A DNA stretch of 64,000 bases from Candidatus Thorarchaeota archaeon (GTDB taxonomy: Archaea > Asgardarchaeota > Thorarchaeia > Thorarchaeales > Thorarchaeaceae), in the NCBI GenBank assembly GCA_003345595.1, contig PRDI01000099.1:1-64000 (forward strand). The letters are read 5' to 3'. The notes beneath the pieces were generated by a model. That model was not told where the DNA came from. It saw nothing but the letters and a program-made list of their open reading frames with translations, and made no database searches. The position numbers and the translations under genes are program-made. Position 1 is the stretch's first letter. Every line of letters starts with the position of its first letter. Of this stretch, positions 29,738 through 39,870 are shown piece after piece.

Positions 29738-30043
29738 ATGATTAAATCAAATCCTCGAAGGCGTATTGTCCAAACAAAACAGGTGTTTGATGCAACTATG
29801 ATGGGAGATGAACAACTGGCGGCGGAGCTGAACAGTCGGAAGCTCACGAAGAGCCAGTCAATTGTGCTGCGCATCTTGCGAGAGAACGGCATGCGTGGAG
29901 CCACTCCAAAGCAGATCGTAGACGAGGTTTCTTTTGCCCCTCGAACCGTCAGATATGCTCTGAGAAAGCTTTTGAAACGAAAGCTGATTCGACGTATTCC
30001 GTGTCTGCAGGACATGCGCCAGTATCTATACTTCCCGGTATAG
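29738..30043 (+). CDS. Winged-helix HTH transcriptional regulator
   Basis: VLRILRENGMRGATPKQIVDEVSFAPRTVRYALRKLLKRKLIRRIP; ATG 29738 chosen over 29633 because of the adjacent GGAGG. Confidence 0.75.
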   Translation: MIKSNPRRRIVQTKQVFDATMMGDEQLAAELNSRKLTKSQSIVLRILRENGMRGATPKQIVDEVSFAPRTVRYALRKLLKRKLIRRIPCLQDMRQYLYFPV

Positions 30044-30090
30044 ATTCCACAAGTGAGAGAGGACGGCATTTCAGACCGCAAGGTCCCCTC

Positions 30091-31506
30091 TCAGGCCTTG
30101 CGAATCTCGATTCTGCCCATTAGGCTATCTTTTCCAGCGAACAGCACCTTCCCGTGTGCCTTGACAAGCTCAGAATAGACATCTATTGGGTTGTCGATCC
30201 TCGCCAGCATGTCGGCACTGTAGGCACATATTGCAATCATTGGGATGTCGAGGAAAGTATGCAGTGCCTGCTCGTACTGAATGAGTTGGGGGACCATCTG
30301 ATGCTGAATGAAGCAGCCCGTTTCACCCGTGACCCTCATGCCCCGGAATCCATCTGTCATGGCCTCTCTGTAGAGATTGTCCCATGAGGTCATGACTTCT
30401 GGCATGCTGAACTCGCCGTTTCTAATGTAGAAGCCATCGTAGCTCAGGACATCAAGTGCACCAGACTTTTCGTACTCCCTTACTTCGACACCGAATTGCT
30501 CCATTCCTCGTCTTATTTCATCTGGGGTTTCTTCTGAACATATGTACTTCGCGGCCTCGCCGTTCTCCAAGCCTGCCTTGATGTAGTTGAAGAGCGTGTT
30601 CCGCTTTGCGACTTGAGAGTCGTAGACAAGGATCACATGGTCTCTCGGCCTGAGTCGTTTGAGTATACGAGTGATCTTCTCAGATGACGAGAGTCTGAAG
30701 GTCTTCCAGTCCGTTGAGGTTCGGAAGTGGTCTTCGAAGTCTCTCTCTATGAGCCCAAGCAGACTGCCATCACTGGTCCACAGACACTTGCCTTCTGCCG
30801 CCCCGCCTTCTGTGGACGTGACAATCATGGCCTCCCTTCCGTCGAACACAACGTAGCGACTAGGGAACCCATCACCGTACTTCAGAGAGAAAGAGTGTCC
30901 CGGGAAACATTTGTCCAGCGTCCTCGGAATCATCTGCTCGTCGTCAGGACAGTCCGTGAGGATGCGGACCTTGACGTTCCTACTCTTGAGTCTCCCGAAA
31001 TCGTCTGCATAGGATGAGAGGAGCCGAGCGACGTTCTCGCTTGAGTCCACAATGTCAATCGAACTCTTTGCACCTGCAATCAGAGAGGCGGTTCTCTTTG
31101 TCATTGCATCCCTCTCAGATATCAGCACGAAGTTTGAGATTTCCTCATTCTTGTCTATCTCCTCGTCGGTTCCCCTGAAGGTGCTCAGGACATCGTTCTT
31201 CTTGGCAGTCAGTTCCAGTATGTGCCTATCCGACTCCTCTTTCTTGCGTGCAATCAGTTTCGACAGGGCATCTTCAAGGGGCAAGGCCTTCACTTTGACA
31301 GGTCTGCCTAGCACTCTGTCTACCAATCCCCCCTTCTCGAGCTTCGGCAGAGTTCTGTAGACTTCCTCTCGACGAATCCTCGCGAGCTTTGAGATCCTAC
31401 CTGCGGAGGTCGTACCCAGCTTAACTACGGCCAGATAGACCTTGGCCTCATATGGTGTTAACCCGAAATCCGAGAGCATCTTGGCGCTCTGTTCCAGCTC
31501 AGACAA
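30091..31506 (-). CDS. TrmB-family regulator fused to a MEDS sensory domain
   Basis: N-terminal TrmB HTH (LGTTSAGRISKLARIRREEVYRTLPKLEKGGLV); C-terminal DHVILVYDSQVAKRNTLFNYIKAGLENGEAAKYICSEE is MEDS-like. Confidence 0.8.
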   Translation of the reverse strand: MSELEQSAKMLSDFGLTPYEAKVYLAVVKLGTTSAGRISKLARIRREEVYRTLPKLEKGGLVDRVLGRPVKVKALPLEDALSKLIARKKEESDRHILELTAKKNDVLSTFRGTDEEIDKNEEISNFVLISERDAMTKRTASLIAGAKSSIDIVDSSENVARLLSSYADDFGRLKSRNVKVRILTDCPDDEQMIPRTLDKCFPGHSFSLKYGDGFPSRYVVFDGREAMIVTSTEGGAAEGKCLWTSDGSLLGLIERDFEDHFRTSTDWKTFRLSSSEKITRILKRLRPRDHVILVYDSQVAKRNTLFNYIKAGLENGEAAKYICSEETPDEIRRGMEQFGVEVREYEKSGALDVLSYDGFYIRNGEFSMPEVMTSWDNLYREAMTDGFRGMRVTGETGCFIQHQMVPQLIQYEQALHTFLDIPMIAICAYSADMLARIDNPIDVYSELVKAHGKVLFAGKDSLMGRIEIRKA

Positions 31507-31657
31507 GACAGAATCGACTCCTTGCAGCGAAAGTTATCCGAATAATGTATCACTGTGTATTTGAGAGTATTGGCTCAAGTTGTGTGAGAGTTTCTCTGGG
31601 CCTACCTAAGCAGAGGTTGGGCACCAACACTTATCTCTTGGACTCAGTTTATTCATA

Positions 31658-33436
31658 GTGGGCGGAAGGAAGTTGCCAAGGGAACCACGATACATCGCAC
31701 TCTTCATACTGTCAGTCGTTCTTGCATCGGCAATCTACATGGGCTGGTCTGCTGAGAGAGCTCTCGGAGAAGTCGCTGTGGGAGACTTCCAGATTGTTCG
31801 GGCGAATGGCAGAACCGTCGATTTCTCTGTTTTCAAGCCCCGCACACAGACCTATAGCGGTCCCTTGCCCGCAGTCTTGACCATCCATGGAATCTCTGCA
31901 TCAAGGGATGCCATGCTGCCCTTCAACACTGAATTGGCACGAAGGAACTTCACAGTCGTGTCTGTGGACCTGGCTGGCCATGGGGTGTCCTCTGAAACGT
32001 TCAGCTTCTCTACGTTCCTAGAGGTCGCCAAAGATGCTTACGAGGCTGTTCGCTATGTCCAGCTGAGCGATCCTGGCACCAGCAACTTCACCTATGGTGT
32101 CCTTGGACACTCACTGGGTGCTGGTGTCGCACTCCTCATGCAGGCGATGCCTGTACAGCCCAATGCCACAGTGATTATTGGTGGAGGGATAGGTGAGAAC
32201 TTCGGAGGACTGTCGTTGCCCCTCAATCAGACTCATCCTCAGAATCTCATGATTGCTTGCGGCCTGTACGACGAGCTGGTATCTCCGGCATCAGCCATCG
32301 AATCGCTGAAGACCGCAACCGGGCTGTCAGATGTCAATGAGAACACAACCTACGGCAGCTTTCTGAACGGGACCGCAAGGAAGCTTGTGCTGAGCAACAC
32401 CGATCATCTGTTCGAAATGTCTGATCCCGTGATTGTCACTCAGTCAGTTGACTGGATGGGACGTTCGCTTCAGGGAGTACACCAGCTCGAACAACACACA
32501 CTTTCACCATCTAGCCACATCTACCAGTACGCAACCATTGCCGTCGCGATTCAGTCATCATCTGTTCTGTTGGCAGTCCTTCCCCTATTCCTCATTACGT
32601 ACTCAATACTACCATTGAAGCTCAGGCCAACACGGGCACAAAATGACCTGCCCGAACTCTCGACGAGGAGGAGTCTTGAGTCCAGTTTCCTGATTGGAGT
32701 CTTTGCTGGCGTTCTGTTTCTTTCGATTATGCTGATGGGTCTCATGCTTGAGTTCGCCGGATTGGCCCTCATTCCGGTATCGTTTGGCACTACTCTAACG
32801 CTCTACTCCATAATCATGTACTTTGTCGTTGGTTTCTCCGTGAGATGGCTCCTTGGTAGAAAGCCGGAGCACGCCGGCGACGATGCAGGTTCCGACGACA
32901 GACGTAAGCTGGCACTCCATGACCTCTCCAGGTCGCTTGTCCTCTTGATTCCGGTCATAGTCTGGTTGTTTCTCTGGTCTTGGTTGTCTTCATCATTAGC
33001 TGGAATCAGGCTTGCCGCTACCCCTCAGACGACAGGAGCTGCCAGTCTAGAAAGAGCGGCATACACTGGGGTCTTGACTCTGACACTCCTCCCTCTTTTC
33101 TATGCAGATGCAGTGTGGCTAGATGGAGTAGCCAAAGTGACCTCGGGTTGGTCTTCGCTCTTCTCGTTGTCTAAGAAGTGTGTGGGTGTGATTGTTTACA
33201 GGTTGGCTGGATTCGGTATCGTGGTGGGACTGCTCTATATCCCGTTTCTTGCTGGGGCCCAACTGGGATTCATAATGTTCGTGGCACTACTCATGCTTCC
33301 CTTCGCTGTCCTATTCGGCTTTAGTGCACTGGTCACCCTATGGGTTGGAGGACTGACAAAGAACCTGTTGGCTGCCGCTCTGCTTAACGCATTTCTCTTG
33401 GCTATGATTGTGGCCAGCACGTTCGAGATCATCTGA
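31658..33436 (+). CDS. Alpha/beta hydrolase fused to polytopic membrane domain
   Basis: LTIHGISASRDAM and LGHSLGAGVALLM (GxSxG), then many TM segments. Confidence 0.8.
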   Translation: MGGRKLPREPRYIALFILSVVLASAIYMGWSAERALGEVAVGDFQIVRANGRTVDFSVFKPRTQTYSGPLPAVLTIHGISASRDAMLPFNTELARRNFTVVSVDLAGHGVSSETFSFSTFLEVAKDAYEAVRYVQLSDPGTSNFTYGVLGHSLGAGVALLMQAMPVQPNATVIIGGGIGENFGGLSLPLNQTHPQNLMIACGLYDELVSPASAIESLKTATGLSDVNENTTYGSFLNGTARKLVLSNTDHLFEMSDPVIVTQSVDWMGRSLQGVHQLEQHTLSPSSHIYQYATIAVAIQSSSVLLAVLPLFLITYSILPLKLRPTRAQNDLPELSTRRSLESSFLIGVFAGVLFLSIMLMGLMLEFAGLALIPVSFGTTLTLYSIIMYFVVGFSVRWLLGRKPEHAGDDAGSDDRRKLALHDLSRSLVLLIPVIVWLFLWSWLSSSLAGIRLAATPQTTGAASLERAAYTGVLTLTLLPLFYADAVWLDGVAKVTSGWSSLFSLSKKCVGVIVYRLAGFGIVVGLLYIPFLAGAQLGFIMFVALLMLPFAVLFGFSALVTLWVGGLTKNLLAAALLNAFLLAMIVASTFEII

Positions 33437-33466
33437 TCCTGGAAAGTAGTAGGCAGAAAGAGAACA

Positions 33467-33515
33467 GGCGCGTGCATCTGCTGTCGTTTCCTGATTGTGA
33501 TTCATCACACGCGCC
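33467..33515. terminator. Shared hairpin between convergent genes
   Basis: GGCGCGTG (33467-33474) and CACGCGCC (33508-33515) are exact reverse complements. Confidence 0.4.
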
Positions 33516-33535
33516 AAGAGCCACAGTTGCGGACA

Positions 33536-34804
33536 CTACGTGCCTTCGGCATAGGCCGTCGCATATGCCGCCTGCTCTCGAGTGAGTCGATCGATTTTGA
33601 TGCCCATGGTTTCAAGCTTGGCTAGTGCAGTCTGCCTGTCTAGGTCCTTCGGGAACTCATAGACTGCAGGTTTCAGATTCCTCCCATTCACTGAGAGCCA
33701 GAGCATTGCATTGAGCTGGGCAGCAAAGGACAGATCCATCACTTCAGACGGATGCCCCTCTGCAGCGACGAGATTGACAAGCCTGCCTTCGCCCAAAAGG
33801 TAGAGGCGTCGCCCGTCCTTTAGCATATACTCATCAAGTGCCGGACGCACTCTCTTCTTTCCCTCACTCAGAGCTGCCAAATCGTTTGTATTGACTTCAA
33901 CGTTGTAGTGTCCAGCGTTGCCGAGGATAGCTCCGTCCTTCATCGCCTTCATGTGTTCACCAGTGATTATATCCTTCATACCAGTGGCAGTAATGAACAG
34001 GTCCCCCTCTTTTGCCGCTTGCTTCATCGGCATGACTCTGTAACCGTCCATCCGCGCCTGTAGTGCCCTGACTGGGTCTGCTTCTGTCACGACAACATCT
34101 GCGCCCAGTCCGCGCGCTCTGGTCGCGAGACCGTGTCCACAGAAGCCGTAGCCAGAAATCACAACGGTCTTACCGGCAATCAGTATCGCGGAGGCTCGCA
34201 GCACACCATCGAATGAGCTCTGTCCTGTGCCATAGACGTTGTCGAACATATGTTTCGTGTCGGCATCGTTGACGGCCATGATTGGATACTTGAGCGCTCC
34301 ATCCTCAGCCATTGCCCTGACCCTGATCACTCCAGTGGTGGTTTCTTCCGAGCCGCCATACAGCTCTGGTATCATCTCCTCATGCTTCCTATGAAGAGTG
34401 AAGATGAGGTCCGCGCCATCATCGAGTGTGAGGTTCGGACGATGCTCCAGTGTCTTTTCGATGCACCAGTAGTACTCTTCTTTGCTCAAGCCGTTCCAAG
34501 CAAAGACTGGTATGTCATTTGCAGCCATAGCGGCCGCGACCTTATCGTTGGTCGAGAGCGGGTTGCAGCCAGACCATGCGACCTCAGCGCCGGCTGCCCT
34601 CAGGGTTTCGACCAAAACTGCAGTTTCCTTGGTAACATGGAGACAACCTGAGATTCTCATTCCCTTCAGAGGTTTCTTCTCAGAGTGCTGTTTCCTCAAA
34701 TGCATGAGCACTGGCATGTGCTTTTCCGCGTAGTCAACGAGCATCCTGCCTTCTTCGGCGAGCTTGATGTCCCTGACCTTATAGTCCACCATATGATTCA
34801 CCAA
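33536..34804 (-). CDS. ahcY: S-adenosylhomocysteine hydrolase
   Basis: GCLHVTKETAVLVETLRAAGAEVAWSGCNPLSTND, VVISGYGFCGHGLATRARGLGADVVVTEADP. Confidence 0.97.
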   Translation of the reverse strand: MVNHMVDYKVRDIKLAEEGRMLVDYAEKHMPVLMHLRKQHSEKKPLKGMRISGCLHVTKETAVLVETLRAAGAEVAWSGCNPLSTNDKVAAAMAANDIPVFAWNGLSKEEYYWCIEKTLEHRPNLTLDDGADLIFTLHRKHEEMIPELYGGSEETTTGVIRVRAMAEDGALKYPIMAVNDADTKHMFDNVYGTGQSSFDGVLRASAILIAGKTVVISGYGFCGHGLATRARGLGADVVVTEADPVRALQARMDGYRVMPMKQAAKEGDLFITATGMKDIITGEHMKAMKDGAILGNAGHYNVEVNTNDLAALSEGKKRVRPALDEYMLKDGRRLYLLGEGRLVNLVAAEGHPSEVMDLSFAAQLNAMLWLSVNGRNLKPAVYEFPKDLDRQTALAKLETMGIKIDRLTREQAAYATAYAEGT

Positions 34805-34844
34805 ACATGAGCCGGAGTATGACTTATATGAATGCTACATCCAC

Positions 34845-35816
34845 TTGTCGCATACAAAGCATCATGTTGGCTTGCGAATGTCCCATTCTATCACGGAAGG
34901 CGAATCATCTCTTCTGAGGCTGCTGCTGAAGAGCTCTCGCTCGACCACGGATTACTTGGGCGACCAGCTTGGCAAGAGCCGCAACTGGATCACTCGCATG
35001 ATGAAACGCCTAGCAGAGAAACATGTCATAATGGCATACGTCACTGTGTTTGACCCGGCCCAAGTCTTCAGTGAGAAAAGCACTGTTCTCCTGATCAAGA
35101 CAAATCCACGGGAGCTCAGGCTGAGCAAAGCACTTCTAGAATTGCCAGAACTCGAATCGCTTGATGGTATCTCTGGAGAACACTCTCTGCATGGGCTCCT
35201 CAGATTCAGGAGTCCAGCAGGATTCGATGCGTTTCTCAACAGAATCGATCGAATGCTTGCCATTTCAGACTCCCGGACTTACAAGCTGGTTCAGGTTCTG
35301 GCCACATACAAGACTCGCGGTTTTGTCATCGATAAGCCGCAATCGAAACAGCCACCTCTTACAACAAGCGAGCTGGATCTGATACGGGTCATCTATAGAC
35401 AGTCACCCTCGGATGAGTTTCCGATGCCCCTGTCACAGGAGGAGATAGGCCACAGGATGGACCCAAAGTTGAGCCAGCCTGCCGTGTCGAGAATAATGAA
35501 GCGTCTTCAGGAGAGAAGCACAATCGTAGGCTACACTGTCGATATCAGCTTTGGGCATGTGGGGCTGCCCGTCAAGTTCTTCCTACAAATCAAGACTCGT
35601 CCGGGCACAATAGCTGAAACCGCACGCTATGTGAGCAGAATGGACGAAGTCTGGGACCTGCACAGGACCAGTGAGGACTTCAGCTTGTTTGCAACAGTGC
35701 GCACAGAGAATGTCGACCACTACAATAGATTTCTGAAGAACCTATACAACAACGAGTCTGTTCTTGACACTCAATCACAGGTTTCACTTGAGGAATGGTT
35801 TGTTCCTGTGAGATAG
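34845..35816 (+). CDS. Lrp/AsnC-like regulator with two HTH segments
   Basis: HTHs SSRSTTDYLGDQLGKSRNWITRMMKRL and SQEEIGHRMDPKLSQPAVSRIMKRLQERSTIVGYTVD. Confidence 0.75.
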   Translation: MSHTKHHVGLRMSHSITEGESSLLRLLLKSSRSTTDYLGDQLGKSRNWITRMMKRLAEKHVIMAYVTVFDPAQVFSEKSTVLLIKTNPRELRLSKALLELPELESLDGISGEHSLHGLLRFRSPAGFDAFLNRIDRMLAISDSRTYKLVQVLATYKTRGFVIDKPQSKQPPLTTSELDLIRVIYRQSPSDEFPMPLSQEEIGHRMDPKLSQPAVSRIMKRLQERSTIVGYTVDISFGHVGLPVKFFLQIKTRPGTIAETARYVSRMDEVWDLHRTSEDFSLFATVRTENVDHYNRFLKNLYNNESVLDTQSQVSLEEWFVPVR

Positions 35817-35917
35817 CACAAGTGTCGTCCCGCTGGAAGTCCCTCAGAATGAAGGGAAAGGCCATATCGGTTCTCTCGTGATGTGCGAGTGTGATGAGCC
35901 ATTAGAGGAGGAGGACA

Positions 35918-36255
35918 TTGAAGTTCGATCCACTCTTCATAGGATTCTACTACCTTGAATCCTGACGGCCCTCTTCCTGACGCTTCTCTCGATGTCGCGC
36001 CGCGATAGCTCTGGCTCCACGAAGACATATGGATGGGGGTCAATTACGGCTTTCCTCACCGGTGGAGTCTCCTTCAGTGCTTTATCGCAAAGTCTTGGGA
36101 ACCACATTGGTACTATCGGTGGCTACTTCCTGATTCTTCTTGAAGTGTTCCAGTACTACTTTGACAGGCTGAAAAGTCGACGGGGCACGAAGGGAGTTTT
36201 TCACACTACCGGCCGGCATCCAGTCCAAACTAGGATGAACCAAGGTGGCTTGTGA
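35918..36255 (+). pseudogene. Small membrane protein gene apparently interrupted by a 1-nt frameshift
   Basis: GGAGG upstream of TTG 35918 (MKFDPLFIGFYYLES*), continuing after a -1-nt shift as ILTALFLTLLSMSRRDSSGSTKTYGWGSITAFLTGG... Confidence 0.4.
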
Positions 36256-36411
36256 AGTTCAGTTTTGTGAAGCAGGATTCTTCTGCAGGGGCACTCTCCG
36301 AAGTTGAGCACACGTTCACCGAAACAAGGATGCTAATGGAGGCCTTGACAGTCCCGCACTGACCTGTTCTGCATACACTCCCGGACATGTGTACCTTCGG
36401 TGTTTTATCCA

Positions 36412-37011
36412 TCATTGAATAGGCTCGTTCGAGGAAGCGGATGACTCTCCTAACAGCATGTTAGTCCAGAGTGAATGTCTGCATTTCCAGGCGATACCTA
36501 GCAATGCTACTAGCATCACTGAGCTCACCAGAGAGTTTGCAAGAGCAAACCCTGCCTGCAGATCACCCTCTGGTGCCAAAAGCAAGACGAGTATGCCAAC
36601 TATTGTGTACGGGTCTATCCAAGGCCACAGAACCGGATTGAACCAGTGCATGGGCAGGTCAAGTGCAAGGTGGCCGAGCAGACCGACCAGGCATGACAAG
36701 TACAGAGCTGTGCCCAATGAGCAAGCTTTGTTCAGCCCGAGTCGCTCAACTCGGAATATGTTGGCAACCAGAGGGGGATACAGATAGTGCGTTATGAGCA
36801 CTGAGAGGAGCATTCCGAGAGTGAGCAGGCCCAAGAGACTGTGCAGAATCAGGTGATCAGGAACTCCACGATCGAAGACCCACAAGATGGGCACCTCAAT
36901 GTCTGGTATGAATGAGCCCACAATTAGGCCGGGTAATGGTAATCTTCCTTGCAGCCTGTGTAGACCATATGCAACTGGATAATGTAAAGGCGTTAGCGGC
37001 ACTGCGGTCAC
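36412..37011 (-). CDS. DUF4184-like/metal-dependent-hydrolase-like membrane protein
   Basis: LTPLHYPVAYGLHRL, GSFIPDIEVPILW, DRGVPDHLILHSLLGLLTLG; polytopic. Confidence 0.7.
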   Translation of the reverse strand: MTAVPLTPLHYPVAYGLHRLQGRLPLPGLIVGSFIPDIEVPILWVFDRGVPDHLILHSLLGLLTLGMLLSVLITHYLYPPLVANIFRVERLGLNKACSLGTALYLSCLVGLLGHLALDLPMHWFNPVLWPWIDPYTIVGILVLLLAPEGDLQAGFALANSLVSSVMLVALLGIAWKCRHSLWTNMLLGESSASSNEPIQ

Positions 37012-37078
37012 CTAGCCTGACACTTGCGTAACATCCTGAAATGAATAACTGGGACAGTCCTCAAGAGTCTTATAGAGC

Positions 37079-37642
37079 ATGCGCCTCAGTACCGTTGGTG
37101 CCAGAGCGATGGGCCTGTACAGATTTGATGGTAAGATGCCAAAGATACACCCGGGCGCATATGTTTCTCCTCGAGCAGCAGTCATTGGAGATGTTGAGAT
37201 TGGGGATGGAGCCAGCGTCTGGGAGTTTGCTGTGATTCGAGGGGATATGAACAAGATACGAGTTGGCAAGAACACTTCCATACAGGACAACTGCACAGTT
37301 CATGCCACATTCACTGAACCGACTACCATAGGCAATCTTGTGACTGCAGGTCACAACTCAGTGATCCATGCGTGTGAGATAGGTGACAACGTCGTTGTTG
37401 GCATCGGTGCGATAGTTCTCAATGGTGCCAAGGTTGGAAGCGGCAGCGTCATAGGTGCAGGTGCTGTTGTTACGGAAAACACGTTGGTCCCTGAGAATTC
37501 ATTGGTACTGGGAATACCCGGCAAGGTTGTGAAGGAAGTCTCAGCTGACATGCACGAAACCTTCACGACCAACGCAGAGCTCTACATTGAGCTTGGAAGG
37601 AAGCATAAAGAGGAATTGGAGCGGTCCAAGAAGAGCAAGTAG
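37079..37642 (+). CDS. Gamma-class carbonic anhydrase-like hexapeptide protein; start may be 37109
   Basis: Left-handed beta-helix repeats; IRGDMNKIRVGKNTSIQDNCTVHA, GHNSVIHACEIGDNVVVGIGAIVLNGAKVG. Confidence 0.9.
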   Translation: MRLSTVGARAMGLYRFDGKMPKIHPGAYVSPRAAVIGDVEIGDGASVWEFAVIRGDMNKIRVGKNTSIQDNCTVHATFTEPTTIGNLVTAGHNSVIHACEIGDNVVVGIGAIVLNGAKVGSGSVIGAGAVVTENTLVPENSLVLGIPGKVVKEVSADMHETFTTNAELYIELGRKHKEELERSKKSK

Positions 37643-37832
37643 AGGAATCGCCGCCTGCTACAGGCATGCCTCTATTCATTCACGCGGCCATGCCTGCTCT
37701 TTGGTCAACAGAGGGGCCCGTTTTCTCAAGGTTCAGTAAGTAATCAAGCTGAAATCAGAAGCCTCTACCACGATTGGGTTTTTGCCAGAGCGCTACGTAA
37801 GGAGGCATGGGAAATTGGAAGAAAAACGAGGA

Positions 37833-37853
37833 ACGGGGCACACGTAGCCCCGT
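37833..37853 (-). terminator. Terminator-like hairpin followed by T-rich tract, 3' of the acyl-CoA ligase
   Basis: Minus strand ACGGGGC-tacgtgt-GCCCCGT then TCCTCGTTTTTCTTCC. Confidence 0.65.
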
Positions 37854-37860
37854 CCGACAT

Positions 37861-39618
37861 CTAGGCCTTGATGCCTTTCTTGTCGAGTTCCTTCTTCCGG
37901 AGCTCTCGTCTGAGTACTTTGCCCACTTGGCTCAAGGGTAGTGACTCCACAAACTCGATTTCTTTGGGTCTCTTGTATCCTGCCAGTCTACTCTTCGCCC
38001 ACTCAAGAATCTCATCTGGAGTTGCGGTCTGTCCCGGTTTCAAGACCACGAAGGCCTTGACGTACTCATCACCCGGGTCATCTTTCTTGGGCACACCAAT
38101 GACAGCAGCCATGGCTATCTTGGGGTGCTCATAGAGCGCGTCCTCAATCTCACGCGGATAGGCCTTGAGCCCTCCTGCGTTGATCATTTCCTTCTTCCGA
38201 TCGCTGATGATGGTGAAGCCCTCATTGTCCATGTAGCCAATGTCACCTGTGAGGAAGAAACGCTTCCCACCTATGGTTCTGAAGACCTCCTCAGTTTCCT
38301 TCGGTTTGTTCCAGTATCCTTTCATCACTTGAGGGCCGCTGACAGCAATCTCTCCCTTCTCACCTATTGGCATCTCCTTCATGCCAGTTTCGACGTCGAG
38401 TATCTTGCAGATGGTGTCAGGTATTGGCAGTCCAATGGATCCAAACTTGCGGTCTCGCCGGTTTGTCGGGTTGATGTGTGTGACTGGCGAGGTCTCAGTG
38501 AGCCCGTAGCCTTCGAAGAGGATTGCACCAGTGGCTTCCTCGAATTTCTTGGCCAGCTCAGGAGGCAATGGTGCTGCTCCGGAACTGCATACCTTGATGG
38601 ACCTCAGATTGTACTTCTTGACGTCGGGATGGTTGACAACTCCCGCATAGAGTGCCGGCACGCAGTTGAATATGGTTCCCTTGTATTCTTGCAAGTCCTT
38701 CAGGAGCGCGGTCATCGGGGGTTTCCCGGCTCTGGGGTCTGGGATACAGACGATCCTAGACGAGAGGTATGTCCCCATTAGCATAGTCAGCGTCAAGCCG
38801 TAGCTGTGGTACCATGGCAGAGCTCCTACAAAGACTTCGTCCATCTCCTGGATCTTCGGAGGCGCCTTGATGTCTTCAGGCGACAGGTTCACCCACTCAT
38901 AGACCTGATGCACGTTGGAAACCAAGTTACTGTGCGTCAGTGCTGCACCCTTGGGGGTGCCAGTAGTCCCGCCGGTGTACAGGATCAGGGCCACATCGTC
39001 GGGGTTGACCTTGACGTCTGGCGGCTTAGGTTCCGATTTGGCAATGACATCATCGTAGAAGAATGTCACGTCGGCTTGATACGAGGGACTTTTCGGAATC
39101 TTACCAAGAGCGCCGCCGAGCACTGCCTTGGCTTTCGGCAAGAACGACTTGACGCTGCAAACGACTACAGTCTTGACATCTGTCCCCTTGATGGCCTCGT
39201 AGCACGTTGGTGTGAATGTCGGATGGTCAAGCACAAAGACGGCAGTTGCACCTGAGTCCTTGAGCTGGAAATTCAGTTCCGCCACCTTGTACATCGGGTT
39301 ACAGGTCACGACGGTTGCTCCAGCTTTCAGTCCGCCGAAGAACACAGCCGGGAAGTGGGGCACATTCGGCAGGAAGAGGGCCACCCTGTCGCCCTTCTTG
39401 ATGCCTCGGGATGCGAGGAAGTTCGCAATCCTGTTGGCGTGATCACGGATCTCGGCATACGTCTTCGAGGCGCCCTCGAACAACGTGTAGGGCCGAGTTC
39501 CATTCTTGTCTGCTGCTTTGTCCAGCATGGCATAGATTGGCTCTTTCGGATAGTCCAGTTTCTTGCGGGCTTCCTTTGGCCACTTGAACTTGTACCAGAG
39601 ATAGGTTTCTTCTACCAA
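37861..39618 (-). CDS. AMP-forming long-chain fatty-acid/acyl-CoA ligase
   Basis: LILYTGGTTGTPKGAALTHSN, FEGYGLTETSPVTHINP, FFLTGDIGYMDNEGF, AGYKRPKEIEFVESLPLSQVGKVLRRELR. Confidence 0.95.
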   Translation of the reverse strand: MVEETYLWYKFKWPKEARKKLDYPKEPIYAMLDKAADKNGTRPYTLFEGASKTYAEIRDHANRIANFLASRGIKKGDRVALFLPNVPHFPAVFFGGLKAGATVVTCNPMYKVAELNFQLKDSGATAVFVLDHPTFTPTCYEAIKGTDVKTVVVCSVKSFLPKAKAVLGGALGKIPKSPSYQADVTFFYDDVIAKSEPKPPDVKVNPDDVALILYTGGTTGTPKGAALTHSNLVSNVHQVYEWVNLSPEDIKAPPKIQEMDEVFVGALPWYHSYGLTLTMLMGTYLSSRIVCIPDPRAGKPPMTALLKDLQEYKGTIFNCVPALYAGVVNHPDVKKYNLRSIKVCSSGAAPLPPELAKKFEEATGAILFEGYGLTETSPVTHINPTNRRDRKFGSIGLPIPDTICKILDVETGMKEMPIGEKGEIAVSGPQVMKGYWNKPKETEEVFRTIGGKRFFLTGDIGYMDNEGFTIISDRKKEMINAGGLKAYPREIEDALYEHPKIAMAAVIGVPKKDDPGDEYVKAFVVLKPGQTATPDEILEWAKSRLAGYKRPKEIEFVESLPLSQVGKVLRRELRKKELDKKGIKA

Positions 39619-39870
39619 TCTAAACTCACTCCACTACTCTCTCTTGAGGATTCTTGACTCCGAGTAGCAGTCAAAGACTGTTTGCGCCTACACGTTCGTG
39701 ACTGATATCTCTTCTGTCAGAAGAGGAACTGGCCTCAGACCGCAACATGCTCAATCTACGCTCCCCGGCTCTCCGATGGTCCAGATAGCACAACAGATAA
39801 GATGTGCCATGACGAACCATTCCTGTATTTGATGTTGTCACACGAAAGCCAATGACCGGGGATCGCCGAT

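Noticed and set aside
38125-38781. 218-aa + strand ORF
   Set aside because: Wholly antisense to the strongly supported acyl-CoA ligase; shadow ORF from codon bias.
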